Of a stretch of 43,012 bases of DNA, positions 8,601-17,018 are shown piece by piece (the stretch's first letter is position 1; every line of letters begins with the position of its first letter). The translations under genes were made by a program, and so were the position numbers. The stretch is from Clostridium uliginosum (GTDB lineage: Bacteria > Bacillota > Clostridia > Clostridiales > Clostridiaceae). Below the pieces are notes generated by a model that saw nothing but the letters and a program-made list of their open reading frames with translations, had not been told where the DNA came from and searched no databases. The stretch covers positions 1 to 43,012 of the forward strand of contig NZ_FOMG01000033.1 in the NCBI RefSeq assembly GCF_900112485.1. The letters are read 5' to 3'.

Positions 8601-10956
8601 AATAGAGTTGAAAAAAGGAGTAAGGTTATCTGAAATGGATATAATAAATCTTAGTTCAACAGCTGCTTTATATAATTGTTTAATCTATAATTTTGATTTT
8701 GCTATTAAACAGTTAGAAGATGTTAAGGTTTTAATAGGAGATTATGAGAGTTTTGAATATCTTAAAATTAAAAGTCAATATTATCAACTGCTTTTGCATA
8801 ATTGCACAATTGAAGAAGAAGTGAAAAAGAAATTTACATTATTAACTAACGAAACTGAAAAGTTTAAAAATAGACAAGTTAAGTTAGCTATTAGAATAAG
8901 TGCAATACGAACTATTTTATGCTTGGGATATAAAGACTTAGCAAAACAATTGTTCTTGAATATTGAAAAATATGTTAGAGATTATGATACTGAAATGGAA
9001 TATGTATATTTAGAATTATATTTTAGATGCAATAATTCCTATAATATGTTAATTAATAAAGCATTAAGAATAATTTCTTTTGGAAACAATAAGGATATGA
9101 AAGCAAATTTATATTCTCTTATAGCTGAGAAATATGAGGAAATTACTTGTTATGAATTAGCTATAAATTATTACTATGAATCTATTAATATTTTTATAAA
9201 TATAATAAATTCTTTGCCTGAAATAGAAAGAATATTATATGCAAACAATAGTGAATTTTTGATAACATATAATAAATTTAGAAATTGCTTAGCAGAAACT
9301 TTAGAGAGTGATTTAAACTTAAAAGAAGTAACTTTAATTAATGATATTTTTGAATTAAATGGAATAGTGGAACAATTAAAAATTTATAATATATTAAAAA
9401 ACTCAGAGTGTTTTAAATTAATGCAAGGATTTTATAGTAAATGTTATTACAATTCTATAGGTGATGTGTATAAAATATTGAAAAATTTTTCAAATGATAT
9501 AATTAAAAATTTAGAGGTAATATTAAAGTACATGGCACGGATAACATTAGCTGATAAAGCTATGATTGTAATGGAGAATAGCTTAGGAGAAAATGAAGTT
9601 ATATGTGAATATAGAATAAGTGATAAAAATGAAATTCAAAAGTATTTTTCATTAAAAGTAGATGCAACGGAAGAGATATTAGTTATATCTAATAATGATG
9701 ATAAACTAAATAGAATAGATAATAAAATACTACAAGAAGGAATGAAAGCTTGTATGTATGTTAAGTTTAGTAATAAAGGAAAGCTTATTAATAGCAATGA
9801 AAGGATTAACGGAAAGCTTATTTTAATTTCAGATAATGCTATTAATTATATTAATATTGAATCTAAAAATAAGGTAGAAAAAATAATACCATTTATACTT
9901 TTTTTACTAGATCAGTATAAACTTAGAATAAGTTCTACATTAGATAAACTTACAGGTGTGTATAATAGAAAGTATCTTGAAACTTCTCTTCGTGATTTAA
10001 TAGATTATTCATATGAAAGAAATAGAGAGTTTTCATTAATAATTTTCGATATTGATGATTTTAAAGGAGTAAATGATAGATATGGACATCAAACAGGCGA
10101 TGAAGTATTGATAAAATTAACCAAGGAAGTGAAAAAATGCTTATCTAAAAAGGACATTTTTGTTAGGTACGGTGGTGAGGAATTTATATTACTTTTACCT
10201 AATAAGGGAGAAGAGGCATCATTTAAAGTCGCTGAGATAATACGAAAACAAGTAGAAGATGCTAAAATTTTAGGTGATAAGAGGAAAGTTAGTATTAGTC
10301 TTGGTATCGCTGTATACCTAAAGCATTCTTGTAATTCAGAAGAACTTATTAAAATAGCAGATCAAGCATTATATATATCTAAAGCAGAGGGAAAAAATAA
10401 ATCAACTATATGGAATGAAAATTTAATGGTTTTAAATAACTCAAATAATTCAAATAGTAGAATAAAAGGGATTTTGCCGTCTAATTATACAAAAGATTAT
10501 AATTTAAGATTAGCTACAAAAGACATTATGGATATGATTAAAAAGAAATCGGGAAATGAAGAAAAAATTTATGATTTTCTTTCAAGAATTATTCAAATAA
10601 CAGAATCCGAATTTGCATCCGCATTTATTATAAAAGGAAGTTCAGTGAAAAATATTTATAGTAAGAAACGATATGAAGAAGGAAGCTCAGAAATTCAAGA
10701 TTTTAATATGAAATTAGTATATGACATTATTAATAATAATAATGGTTTATATCTAGTTGATTGGAGTAACACATATATAAATCAATCTTATGGAATACCT
10801 GATTGGAAATCACTATGCATAACCCCACTTATATGTAATGGAGAGATTATAGCAATTTTATATTTATCTATTTCAGTAAATGAAAAGGAATTCAATCAAG
10901 GAGATCTTGATTTATTATATTATTTTGGACAATTAGCAATTTCATTGTTTTGCTAG
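5680..10956 (+). CDS. Giant multidomain diguanylate cyclase: pseudokinase-like N-terminus, STAND-type ATPase, TPR repeats, GGDEF, GAF
   Basis: A 1758-residue protein starting at TTG (5680), 7 bp after a strong AAAGAGGTG site. Residues 1-260 resemble a protein-kinase fold that lacks recognisable catalytic motifs. An ATPase domain follows, with Walker A GEEGTGKT (299-306) and Walker B TLIILLDDLE (401-410). Residues of about 670-1200 are alpha-helical TPR-like repeats. A GAF-like segment (about 1260-1410) precedes a GGDEF domain: LTGVYNR near 1424, DIDDFKGVNDRYGH, and GGEEF at 1498-1502. A C-terminal GAF domain covers about 1600-1755. The intact GGEEF predicts c-di-GMP synthesis. The inhibitory I-site RxxD reads SKKD, so product inhibition at that site is unlikely. 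The layout matches the large kinase-like/AAA/TPR/GAF regulators in which the output is a histidine kinase or GGDEF. The signal is unknown. Confidence 0.85.
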   Translation: MKALNNQYLIERCIEIEENFLGYIVTDTCRKKKYDFYIFQNDFEYENYREYLLSNFKTIKNFNFDNVVNLVDIEVVKNIDGINLDKLQYGYLTEHIDYNIDTESYLSKCSISDRFDIFMELCSAVNTLNIKGYIFEELNLKDIILISNKNKTVSVKIKNLLQYEMSKFNMGNLLSMKSLAYPYNVEKQNDEGTPKDNIKEIIYIFKQLFDEKEFYAKFQGLDYIDKVVSLNKVAHIIDFIKYVNKHLNKNYDAFVFDALDKVQTDLDIIGMEDEIKKVEENFKQILSNKLKYKIICFNGEEGTGKTRTIKEIKHKIINKYFKNKLEKPYLLIDNLEELKSSNSVLNSIYKNLDKYLKDKYGVYLKKFIDMLSEEVIVNNENTLQVINRVCKLLHEYTVNTTLIILLDDLEQSKELFKLFFRYLCLLGNKLENIMIIFSTNEDKFDNKMIDFFKELGSLENYEEYKINYFNNYNTSKMVKSMLNSHKNNNRLSMKIYAETLGKPLFISETIKELYKDGTIYLCREDGFWKSRVDIHNIVIPRSVEKTLENKISGLNKNEIETLETLCIYQSALSEKIIFSYIILDDLKKEVYNQLKLKRLLIDKISDTGMRVDFSNDLVKKIIYSKLNEENKIKMHINACNFLEKILSKTDEYLDEFLNQLERCKQWDKLIKYSLKCGKIFDISGNTIKSIYYYKKALTYEQDNNTTKMAISIAKLNEKIGEDKEAYKYFNKANTYAVDNNQKELQIYVLLRMIIITVKECKFVNLTFPLKVVRELLDKTSYPKGEAYYYYALALLAKVEKDKELAIKYSDQVLKICDNNNINVGVYAWTKVLLSQIYINQGRYEETKDLLKDSLGIFTTENNYVGYLSSKINYVLACKESGESCDEVLNAFIEVNKLSNKYKVYKKEVSSLIHIAKIYIEKREYENANKNLLYSLEIAREHGFDRYILRICNLLCESYTKLGKIKLASNYYNLTIELKKGVRLSEMDIINLSSTAALYNCLIYNFDFAIKQLEDVKVLIGDYESFEYLKIKSQYYQLLLHNCTIEEEVKKKFTLLTNETEKFKNRQVKLAIRISAIRTILCLGYKDLAKQLFLNIEKYVRDYDTEMEYVYLELYFRCNNSYNMLINKALRIISFGNNKDMKANLYSLIAEKYEEITCYELAINYYYESINIFINIINSLPEIERILYANNSEFLITYNKFRNCLAETLESDLNLKEVTLINDIFELNGIVEQLKIYNILKNSECFKLMQGFYSKCYYNSIGDVYKILKNFSNDIIKNLEVILKYMARITLADKAMIVMENSLGENEVICEYRISDKNEIQKYFSLKVDATEEILVISNNDDKLNRIDNKILQEGMKACMYVKFSNKGKLINSNERINGKLILISDNAINYINIESKNKVEKIIPFILFLLDQYKLRISSTLDKLTGVYNRKYLETSLRDLIDYSYERNREFSLIIFDIDDFKGVNDRYGHQTGDEVLIKLTKEVKKCLSKKDIFVRYGGEEFILLLPNKGEEASFKVAEIIRKQVEDAKILGDKRKVSISLGIAVYLKHSCNSEELIKIADQALYISKAEGKNKSTIWNENLMVLNNSNNSNSRIKGILPSNYTKDYNLRLATKDIMDMIKKKSGNEEKIYDFLSRIIQITESEFASAFIIKGSSVKNIYSKKRYEEGSSEIQDFNMKLVYDIINNNNGLYLVDWSNTYINQSYGIPDWKSLCITPLICNGEIIAILYLSISVNEKEFNQGDLDLLYYFGQLAISLFC

Positions 10957-11050
10957 AACATTATTTTTTGATAATATCTTAATTCATAAGCACATAAAAT
11001 ATTTCTGAATCATATTCTATAATTGTATAGAAAAAAGAAAGGGAATTTTT

Positions 11051-11695
11051 ATGGATAATTATAAAAATAATCATTACGATGATAATAAATATAATGATAT
11101 TAACTTAAATTTATCTGGATCTGGCCAAAAAATAAAATATTATGATTGTGATGATAGTAGTTGTATATTTGAAATTTTAGATGAAGATTTGGACAGTAGC
11201 AATATAGATATGGAAATTAGTAAGACTATAGATAAAAAAGATAATAATACTAAAAGTAATATAAGAGATGCAGATGATAAAGCTAATGCAGTTAATAAAG
11301 AAAATTATACATTAAATATAAGTGAAAGTGATTCATTAGATTGTTACAATAATTTTTGTGAACACGATATTAAAGGAGAAATAATAGTATCGGCAATTTT
11401 AAATTGTGGAAAAGAACGACAATGTTTAGAGGGCGCAAAAATCAATATTTACAAATTGAATGGAGTATGCCCGGAATTTATAAAGTCTAAGTTAACTGAT
11501 AAATTAGGAAAAGTTATTTTTAATGATTTATCTGAAGGATGCTATAGGATTATAGAGATTATTAATAAAAATTATTTTGATAAACCTAAATACATTAAGT
11601 GGAATGAAGTTACTATAAGCAAAGAAAATACTAAGTCAAGTGTATTAGTAGTAAACAATCTTAAAAAAAATTGTGCAAAAAATAGATTTAGATAA
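11051..11695 (+). CDS. Protein with a C-terminal Cna-B/SpaA-like (prealbumin-fold) domain
   Basis: A 214-residue protein with two parts. Residues 1-110 are acidic and rich in Asp, Asn, Lys and Ser, and look disordered. Residues of about 112-205 resemble a small beta-sandwich of the Cna-B/SpaA type: GEIIVSAILN, LEGAKINIYKLNG, TDKLGKVIFNDLSEGCYRIIEI, then a strand-rich end. It has five or more Cys, including CDDSSC. No signal peptide, membrane span or sorting motif is seen, so it may stay inside the cell or be spore-associated. The ribosome binding site AAAGGGAA is at 11038-11045. It follows the giant GGDEF gene after 94 bp and may be co-transcribed. The domain assignment rests on pattern only. 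Confidence 0.6.
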   Translation: MDNYKNNHYDDNKYNDINLNLSGSGQKIKYYDCDDSSCIFEILDEDLDSSNIDMEISKTIDKKDNNTKSNIRDADDKANAVNKENYTLNISESDSLDCYNNFCEHDIKGEIIVSAILNCGKERQCLEGAKINIYKLNGVCPEFIKSKLTDKLGKVIFNDLSEGCYRIIEIINKNYFDKPKYIKWNEVTISKENTKSSVLVVNNLKKNCAKNRFR

Positions 11696-11748
11696 TTAAT
11701 ATTTTTTTGATATTTATTAAATAATAAATTATAATAAAATCAAACTTA

Positions 11749-11943
11749 GGCATATGAAAGAATATAACAAGTCAAAGATGTGACTTATATTTTGCGTCAA
11801 GCAAAAGGAGGCAAGCTTAGCTCATAGCTCTTATCTATTAGCTGATTTTGTGTGAATCACTTACTCAGCGAGTGCATACGAGTTGAGCTTCCTTATGACG
11901 TAAAATATACTAGCATACTGAATTGTTATTTTTTGAATATGCC
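11749..11943 (+). mobile_element. MITE-like palindromic repeat, longest copy (195 bp)
   Basis: Termini GGCATATGAAAG...TTTTGAATATGCC. Internal inverted pairs include ATAACAAGTC with GAATTGTTAT, and TTTTGCGTCA with TGACGTAAAA. It is flanked by TTA (11746-11748) and TTA (11944-11946). It has no open reading frame and ends 30 bp before the dut start codon. Confidence 0.8.
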
Positions 11944-11973
11944 TTATATTATACGTTAAAGGTAGGTAAACAT

Positions 11974-12414
11974 ATGGAAGAATATACATTAAAAATAAAG
12001 AGAATTAGTGAAAAGGCAATATTGCCTAACTATGCACATAAAGGAGATGCTGGATTAGATTTATATTCAATAGAAGAAGTGATTTTAGAGCCTGGCGAGA
12101 GAAGTCTAATACATACGGGAATACAATTGGAGTTACCACAAAGTACAGAAGCCCAAATAAGGCCTAGAAGTGGATTAGCGTTAAAATATGGAATTACTAC
12201 ACTGAATTCTCCAGGAACAATAGATGAAGGGTATAGAGGAGAAATAGGGGTTATTTTAATTAATCATAGTAATGAAACTTTTAAAGTAGAAGAAGGAATG
12301 AAAATAGCTCAAATGATTATACAACCTGTAGTTAAAGTTAAAGTAGTAGAAACAATTGAATTAAGTGAGAGTGAAAGGAATGAAAAGGGTTTTGGATCTT
12401 CAGGAATAAGATAA
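11974..12414 (+). CDS. dut: dUTP diphosphatase (dUTPase)
   Basis: A 146-residue trimeric-type dUTPase, which hydrolyses dUTP to dUMP and PPi and keeps uracil out of DNA. All five motifs are present: DAGLDL (25-30), RPRSG (63-67), [11 protein letters not shown] (81-91), the segment around KIAQMI (110-115), and the C-terminal KGFGSSG (138-144). I chose ATG 11974 with GGTAGG at 11961-11966. A longer frame from 11923 begins inside the upstream repeat element and adds 17 non-homologous residues. The 146-residue form matches the usual family length. It is convergent with the ABC-F gene. Confidence 0.93.
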   Translation: MEEYTLKIKRISEKAILPNYAHKGDAGLDLYSIEEVILEPGERSLIHTGIQLELPQSTEAQIRPRSGLALKYGITTLNSPGTIDEGYRGEIGVILINHSNETFKVEEGMKIAQMIIQPVVKVKVVETIELSESERNEKGFGSSGIR

Positions 12415-12430
12415 AGTGATTTTTATATTA

Positions 12431-12487
12431 GGCACATGAAAGAAAATAATAGACAATAATACTTGTCTATTATTTTTTTCATGTGCC
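12431..12487 (+). mobile_element. MITE-like repeat, minimal hairpin form (57 bp)
   Basis: An almost perfect hairpin: GGCACATGAAAG... with AATAATAGAC pairing with GTCTATTATT and ending TCATGTGCC. It is flanked by TTA (12428-12430) and TTA (12488-12490). The internal T-run makes it a plausible transcription terminator for dut. Confidence 0.8.
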
Positions 12488-12589
12488 TTAACTTAGCCTT
12501 GTAAGAACTTATAAAGTAAACTCAACTATACATATAAAAGTATTGGACAAAATTAAAGCCAAAAATTTTGCCAAGTAATATAAGACTTA

Positions 12590-12630
12590 AGCATCACCAA
12601 AAAATAACTAGTCTATTTTTTTATGATGCT
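12590..12630. mobile_element. MITE-like repeat, minimal form with compensated ends (41 bp)
   Basis: AGCATCA...TGATGCT are flanked by TTA (12587-12589) and TTA (12631-12633). The terminal G of the family is A here, and its partner C is T, so the terminal pair is kept. The core TAACTAGTCTATTTTTTTAT resembles the right arm of other copies. Confidence 0.65.
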
Positions 12631-12701
12631 TTATTTATAAATTGTAATTTTCTTATGTATTGTAATATATAGGATATACATAAATCTAATACCAAGATAA
12701 A

Positions 12702-14624
12702 TTACATACTAGAGAATTCTTCCCATTCTTCATAAAGGTCTTCAATAGTCTTTTCTTTAATTTTAATCTCTTTATTAACTCGTTCACTTTCAGAAGGTAC
12801 AGAATAAATACATTCTTTACATAATTCTGCATGAAGTTTTTCTAGTTCTTCTTCATTTTTACTTATTATTTCTTCAATATTTTTTATCTTGTTTTGATGA
12901 ATTTTAAGCTCTTTATCTAAGGCTCTCTTTTTCTTTTTTTCTTCATTTAATTGAGTTTTGGTTTTGGTAGAATTTATCTCATTGTAACTTTCAAATCTTT
13001 GAGGATTTTTTTTCTTTTCAGCATAATAAGTATAATTTCCTAGATAACCAATTACACCAGTTTCTGTTAATTCTAATATCCTATGAATCACTTTGTTTAA
13101 AAAGTATCTATCGTGAGATATTACCATTAAGGTACCGTCATAGCTTAAAATTGCTTCTTCAAGAGCTTCTCTAGATGGAATATCCAAGTGATTAGTAGGC
13201 TCATCTAAAAGGAGAAGATTAGATTTTGATAACATTAACTTTAACAAGTTAATTCTACATTTTTCTCCACCACTTAATTTATCTATGGTTTTAAATACAT
13301 CATCACCAGTGAATAAGAAAGAAGCAAGAATATTTCTTATTTGTGTTGTAGTTAATTCAGGAAAGTCATCCCAGACTTCATTTATTATAGTTTTATCCAA
13401 GCTAAGGTTGGATTGTTCTTGGTCATAATAACCAACATTAACATTAGCACCTAACACTTTTATACCAGTATCACTTTTAACTTTATCCATTATAATATTA
13501 AATAGAGTTGTTTTGCCACGTCCATTTTCGCCAATTAAGGCAAGCTTTTCTCCACGTTTTAAATCAAGTGATAAATCTGAAAATAATTTTTTGTCACCAT
13601 AACTTTTTGAAAGCTTTTCTATATGAAGAACATCATAGCCACTTTTTACGGATGTCTGAAAATTTATTTTAGAACCTGATTTTTCTTCATCTGGAGCATC
13701 AATTAATTCAATCTTATCAAGCACTTTTTCTCTACTTTCAGCAGCTTTAATACTTTTTTCTCTATTAAAAGATCTAAATTTTTCAATAATAGCTTCTTGT
13801 CTTTTAATTTCAGATTGTTGTAAGTTATAGGCTTTTAGTTTGATTTCATAATCTTTTTCTTTTAAATCTAGATATTTAGTATAAGATGCGTTATAACAAT
13901 TTACATGTCCATTTATAACTTGAAAAGTTGTGTTTGTAACAGAATCTAAAAAATACCTATCATGTGATATTACAAGAACAGTACCTTTATAATTTTTTAA
14001 ATATTCTTCAAGCCACTCAATAGCATCTAAATCCAAGTGGTTTGTAGGTTCATCAAGTAATAATATATCTGGCTTTAAAAGTAATAATTTACAAAGCGCA
14101 ACTCTAGTTTTTTGTCCTCCACTTAGTTTTGAAATTGATTTTTCAAAATCATCTTCACTAAAGCCAAGCCCTTTAACTATACGGGAAATTTCACCTTTAT
14201 AAGTATAACCACCTCTATTTTCATACAAGTCTTGAGAGGTAGTATAATCTTTGAAAATTTTTTCATGGTAAATAGAATTATTTTCATCATAGGGTTCACT
14301 CATTTTTATTTGTAAATTAGAAAGTTTATTTTCTAATCTTATAAGATCATCAAAAACTGTTAACATTTCTTCATAGATAGTATTATTTAAATTTAAATTT
14401 AAATGCTGTGATAAATATCCTAAAGATTTATTTTTATCTATAAAAATTTCACCATTATCTTGAAGGATTTCCTTTGAAAGTATTTTAAACAGAGTTGACT
14501 TTCCTTCCCCATTTGAACCAATTATTCCTATTTTATCTCCTTCATTAACAGAAAAGGTTACATCTTTTAAAATATCACATATTCCATAACTTTTACTTAT
14601 ATCTTTGCAACTTAAAACAATCAT
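12702..14624 (-). CDS. ABC-F family ATPase, YdiF-like
   Basis: A 640-residue soluble protein with two ABC domains and no membrane segments, the ABC-F layout of ribosome-associated translation factors or antibiotic-protection proteins. Walker A motifs are GSNGEGKST and GENGRGKTT, the signatures LSGGQKTR and LSGGEKCR, and both Walker B regions read LLLDEPTNHLD. A charged inter-domain linker (about 240-310) and a C-terminal Lys/Glu coiled coil (about 545-640) resemble B. subtilis YdiF in length and layout. Two adjacent ATGs (14627 and 14624) follow GGAGGA. The second has better spacing and is used here. It is divergent from a TetR gene, with a repeat element between them. Whether it gives drug resistance or is a housekeeping factor cannot be told. 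Confidence 0.88.
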   Translation of the reverse strand: MIVLSCKDISKSYGICDILKDVTFSVNEGDKIGIIGSNGEGKSTLFKILSKEILQDNGEIFIDKNKSLGYLSQHLNLNLNNTIYEEMLTVFDDLIRLENKLSNLQIKMSEPYDENNSIYHEKIFKDYTTSQDLYENRGGYTYKGEISRIVKGLGFSEDDFEKSISKLSGGQKTRVALCKLLLLKPDILLLDEPTNHLDLDAIEWLEEYLKNYKGTVLVISHDRYFLDSVTNTTFQVINGHVNCYNASYTKYLDLKEKDYEIKLKAYNLQQSEIKRQEAIIEKFRSFNREKSIKAAESREKVLDKIELIDAPDEEKSGSKINFQTSVKSGYDVLHIEKLSKSYGDKKLFSDLSLDLKRGEKLALIGENGRGKTTLFNIIMDKVKSDTGIKVLGANVNVGYYDQEQSNLSLDKTIINEVWDDFPELTTTQIRNILASFLFTGDDVFKTIDKLSGGEKCRINLLKLMLSKSNLLLLDEPTNHLDIPSREALEEAILSYDGTLMVISHDRYFLNKVIHRILELTETGVIGYLGNYTYYAEKKKNPQRFESYNEINSTKTKTQLNEEKKKKRALDKELKIHQNKIKNIEEIISKNEEELEKLHAELCKECIYSVPSESERVNKEIKIKEKTIEDLYEEWEEFSSM

Positions 14625-14743
14625 CATTTATCCTCCAACGTTTTATTGTTATAATTAAATATATATATTTAATTATGGTGAAAAAATCACAAGCCTTATA
14701 TTATTATACTATTTTATAATATGTATATCAATTTGAGGCATTA

Positions 14744-14880
14744 TGCATATGAAAGAAAATAGCGAGTAGAAGATGTGATGTATATTTTGCATAGCAAGGA
14801 TGCATGCTTGGCTCATAGCTTATTTATCATGTAACACAAAATAGACTAGCATACTAACTTATTACTTTTTTTAATATGCC
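14744..14880 (+). mobile_element. MITE-like palindromic repeat (137 bp)
   Basis: Termini TGCATATGAAAG...TTTTAATATGCC, with internal TATTTTGCAT and GGCTCATAGC elements shared with other copies. The flanks are TTA on the left and TAA on the right, the one clearly discordant pair in the window. It sits between the divergent ABC-F and TetR genes. Confidence 0.7.
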
Positions 14881-14902
14881 TAATATATATGGAGGAATCA
14901 AA

Positions 14903-15523
14903 ATGGAATTTAATAATGAAAAAAATGATAGAATTACAAAAAAGAAACAACTAAAAGAAAAACAATTATTTTCTGCTGCTTATGAGCTTTTTCTTAAACA
15001 AGGGATAGAAAAGACTGCTATAAATGACATAGTAAAGCAAGCTGGAGTTGCAAAAGGGACTTTTTATCTTTATTTTAAAGATAAATATGATATTTTAAAT
15101 AAACTTATTCTTAAAAAAAGTAATTATATATTAAGTGAAGCTTTAGAGGCAACAGCTAATGAATCAATTAAATGTTTTGGAGAAAGGACATTATTTTTTA
15201 TAGATCATATAATAACTAATCTAAAAAATAATGTATTACTTCTTAAAATTATAAATAAAAATATATCTTGGGGTTTATATAGAAAAGCTATAATGAAACC
15301 TGAAGAATATGAGCAAGTAAGAAAGGTAACTGATATATTCATTACAAACTTAGTTAATGAAGGAATGAGTAAAGAAGAAGCAGAGATGACATTATTTATG
15401 ATAATTGAACTTGTTGGAAGTGTTTGCTTTACTACGATTATATTTAAAGAACCAACAGATATAGAAAGTATAAAACCAATATTATTTAAGAAAATTTTAT
15501 CAATGATTAAAGTAGAGAATTAA
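14903..15523 (+). CDS. TetR/AcrR-family transcriptional regulator
   Basis: A 206-residue repressor-type protein. The N-terminal HTH is classic: LFSAAYELFLKQGIEKTA, then INDIVKQAGVAKGTFYLYF, then KDKYDILNKLI (about residues 20-68). The helical C-terminal ligand domain is unassigned. I chose ATG 14903, 6 bp after GGAGGA (14891-14896). A longer frame from 14876 starts inside the right end of the upstream repeat. The divergent ABC-F gene is a possible target, but no clear operator is visible in the 278-bp gap, which is largely repeat element. Confidence 0.88.
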   Translation: MEFNNEKNDRITKKKQLKEKQLFSAAYELFLKQGIEKTAINDIVKQAGVAKGTFYLYFKDKYDILNKLILKKSNYILSEALEATANESIKCFGERTLFFIDHIITNLKNNVLLLKIINKNISWGLYRKAIMKPEEYEQVRKVTDIFITNLVNEGMSKEEAEMTLFMIIELVGSVCFTTIIFKEPTDIESIKPILFKKILSMIKVEN

Positions 15524-15541
15524 GTTGGGTGCACTAAATCA

Positions 15542-15698
15542 GGCATATGGAATAAAATAACAAGTCAAAGATGCAACGAATATATTGTGTAAGGGCAAGG
15601 AAAAAAATTATCTCATAGTTTGTCTATTAGCTAAACTTATCGACACAGTATGATGCAAAAAAACTAGTATACTGACTTGTTATTTTTTTGAATATGCC
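15542..15698 (+). mobile_element. MITE-like palindromic repeat (157 bp)
   Basis: Termini GGCATATGG...TTTTTGAATATGCC, with ATAACAAGTC (left) pairing with GACTTGTTAT (right). The flanks are TCA (15539-15541) and TTA (15699-15701), one mismatch from a direct repeat. It lies between the convergent tetR and DUF4397 genes. Confidence 0.8.
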
Positions 15699-15700
15699 TT

Positions 15701-15735
15701 AAGTTATATACAACTGAAAAGACTGTGTATAACTT
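15701..15735. terminator. 12-bp stem-loop downstream of the DUF4397 gene
   Basis: AAGTTATATACA (15701-15712) can pair with TGTGTATAACTT (15724-15735), with one non-Watson-Crick position. It lies 30 bp beyond the stop of the leftward DUF4397 gene and may end its transcription. There is no strong T-run, so confidence is modest. Confidence 0.4.
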
Positions 15736-15764
15736 ATTTAGCTGGTGCACTTTGGATATCTAAA

Positions 15765-16403
15765 CTATTTTTTAATAGCCATTTTTTTATCGACGCCATC
15801 TTTAATAAGTATATATCCTACTTGAGGAGAATCATTCATCAATCCAACAATATATATTGTTATAAATACACCTTTTTGTAAGTCAATATTACTTATAAAC
15901 TTACTGAAGCTATTATCAGAAGATGATACAATAAAATTGTATATACCAGGAGATATTGGATAATATTCATTTGTCTCCAAGTATGCTGATTCACTAAAAA
16001 GCACTGTTCCTTCAGGTAACATTAAAGACAACAATGGTGAATTAGGTGAAAGATTAATAAATCTTACAAATGATAATAAAGGATTACTACTAGTTATAGT
16101 ATCATTTACAGTGAAGAATTTTATTTCTTTATTTTGGTAAGTTATATTAATAGTAATCATATTATTTGGCAATAACTCAATAGACATTGAAATTATTGGA
16201 TCATCATAAGTAGAAGTTTTATATAATTGTATATTATATTTTCCAGGTGCTAAATACATATATTCCGTAACTTGTCCAAAAGCAAGATTAGAGTATAATA
16301 AAGATCCATTAGCATATATATCAACATTTGGAGCACTAGGTATAGCGTGTATAAATCTAATATTAGACATTAGATCAGGTAATGAATTTCTAAATAAAAG
16401 CAT
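15765..16403 (-). CDS. DUF4397 domain-containing protein
   Basis: A 212-residue protein of unknown biochemical function. It has two similar halves, each of the DUF4397 type: RFIHAIPSAPNVDIYANG...LAPGKYNIQLY, and RFINLSPNSPLLSLMLPEG...ISPGIYNFIV. The repeated pattern is RF(I/V)...SP..P, a short 'L(F/Y)S..A...' strand and (A/S)PG.YN. No signal peptide is evident. The ATG follows an AGGTGA site that overlaps the end of the preceding gene. The stop of that gene is only 9 bp upstream, so the two are almost certainly one operon. DUF4397 proteins in spore formers are often surface or coat associated, which is an inference here. Confidence 0.82.
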   Translation of the reverse strand: MLLFRNSLPDLMSNIRFIHAIPSAPNVDIYANGSLLYSNLAFGQVTEYMYLAPGKYNIQLYKTSTYDDPIISMSIELLPNNMITINITYQNKEIKFFTVNDTITSSNPLLSFVRFINLSPNSPLLSLMLPEGTVLFSESAYLETNEYYPISPGIYNFIVSSSDNSFSKFISNIDLQKGVFITIYIVGLMNDSPQVGYILIKDGVDKKMAIKK

Positions 16404-16412
16404 TTAACTCAC

Positions 16413-17018
16413 CTACTCTTTACTACAATAGTTTAATGATAATTTTATTAATCTTTTAATAATAACTCTTGAAATTGGATAAGGAATTTTATAAGCAGAA
16501 AGAGTGCTTAGTATAGCTGGGTGCTTTTTTTCAATTTCTGAATAAATCTTATTAATGTCATTATTGCAGCAAGCTCTTTCTAAATCTATATTTTCATCAA
16601 GATCAAGATCAAAATTTCTCAAGATTTCTTCTGGAGTTAGTATTCTCATACTTGAATTTTCATTTGTGTTAGTATTTGTTATATTCTTATTTAGGGCATT
16701 ATAATAAGAATACAACTCAGATTCACTTGTTTCAGATGGAAATAAGTTCAAATAGCTATCATTATTATTTGAATTATTTTCTACATTAGAGTTTGTTGTA
16801 GATATAGGAACAGAACTAGGCATTTCATAATTACTAAAAGCCCGTTGAAATTGATTATTATGAGTATAATTGTTATTGAAAATTGAATTATTCATATCTA
16901 TAAAAGGTGTTAATGACGATAATTTATACTCAGAGTTATAGTATGATTTTAATGGAACGAAATTAATATCAGAAGTATCGTTAGAGTCTGTAGCCATATA
17001 TTTTTTATCAGGTCTCAT
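16413..17018 (-). CDS. Asn/Ser-rich protein of unknown function, first gene of the DUF4397 operon
   Basis: A 201-residue protein I do not recognise. Residues 1-125 are low-complexity and rich in Asn, Ser, Thr and Tyr (several runs of N), with no signal peptide. Residues 126-201 look folded and helical: MRILTPEEILRNFDLDLDEN, a CC pair in LERACCNND, then IEKKHPAILSTLSAYKIPYP and a basic helical tail ending NYCSKE. The ATG has GGGAGGT about 10 bp upstream. The layout, a disordered N-rich region plus a short Cys-containing domain, resembles exosporium or coat accessory proteins, but that is only analogy. It is divergent from the cysteine-desulfurase-like gene. Confidence 0.65.
   Translation of the reverse strand: MRPDKKYMATDSNDTSDINFVPLKSYYNSEYKLSSLTPFIDMNNSIFNNNYTHNNQFQRAFSNYEMPSSVPISTTNSNVENNSNNNDSYLNLFPSETSESELYSYYNALNKNITNTNTNENSSMRILTPEEILRNFDLDLDENIDLERACCNNDINKIYSEIEKKHPAILSTLSAYKIPYPISRVIIKRLIKLSLNYCSKE

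Noticed and set aside
11749..11943. Short peptide genes inside the full-length repeats
   Set aside because: No copy has a reading frame with a ribosome binding site conserved between copies.
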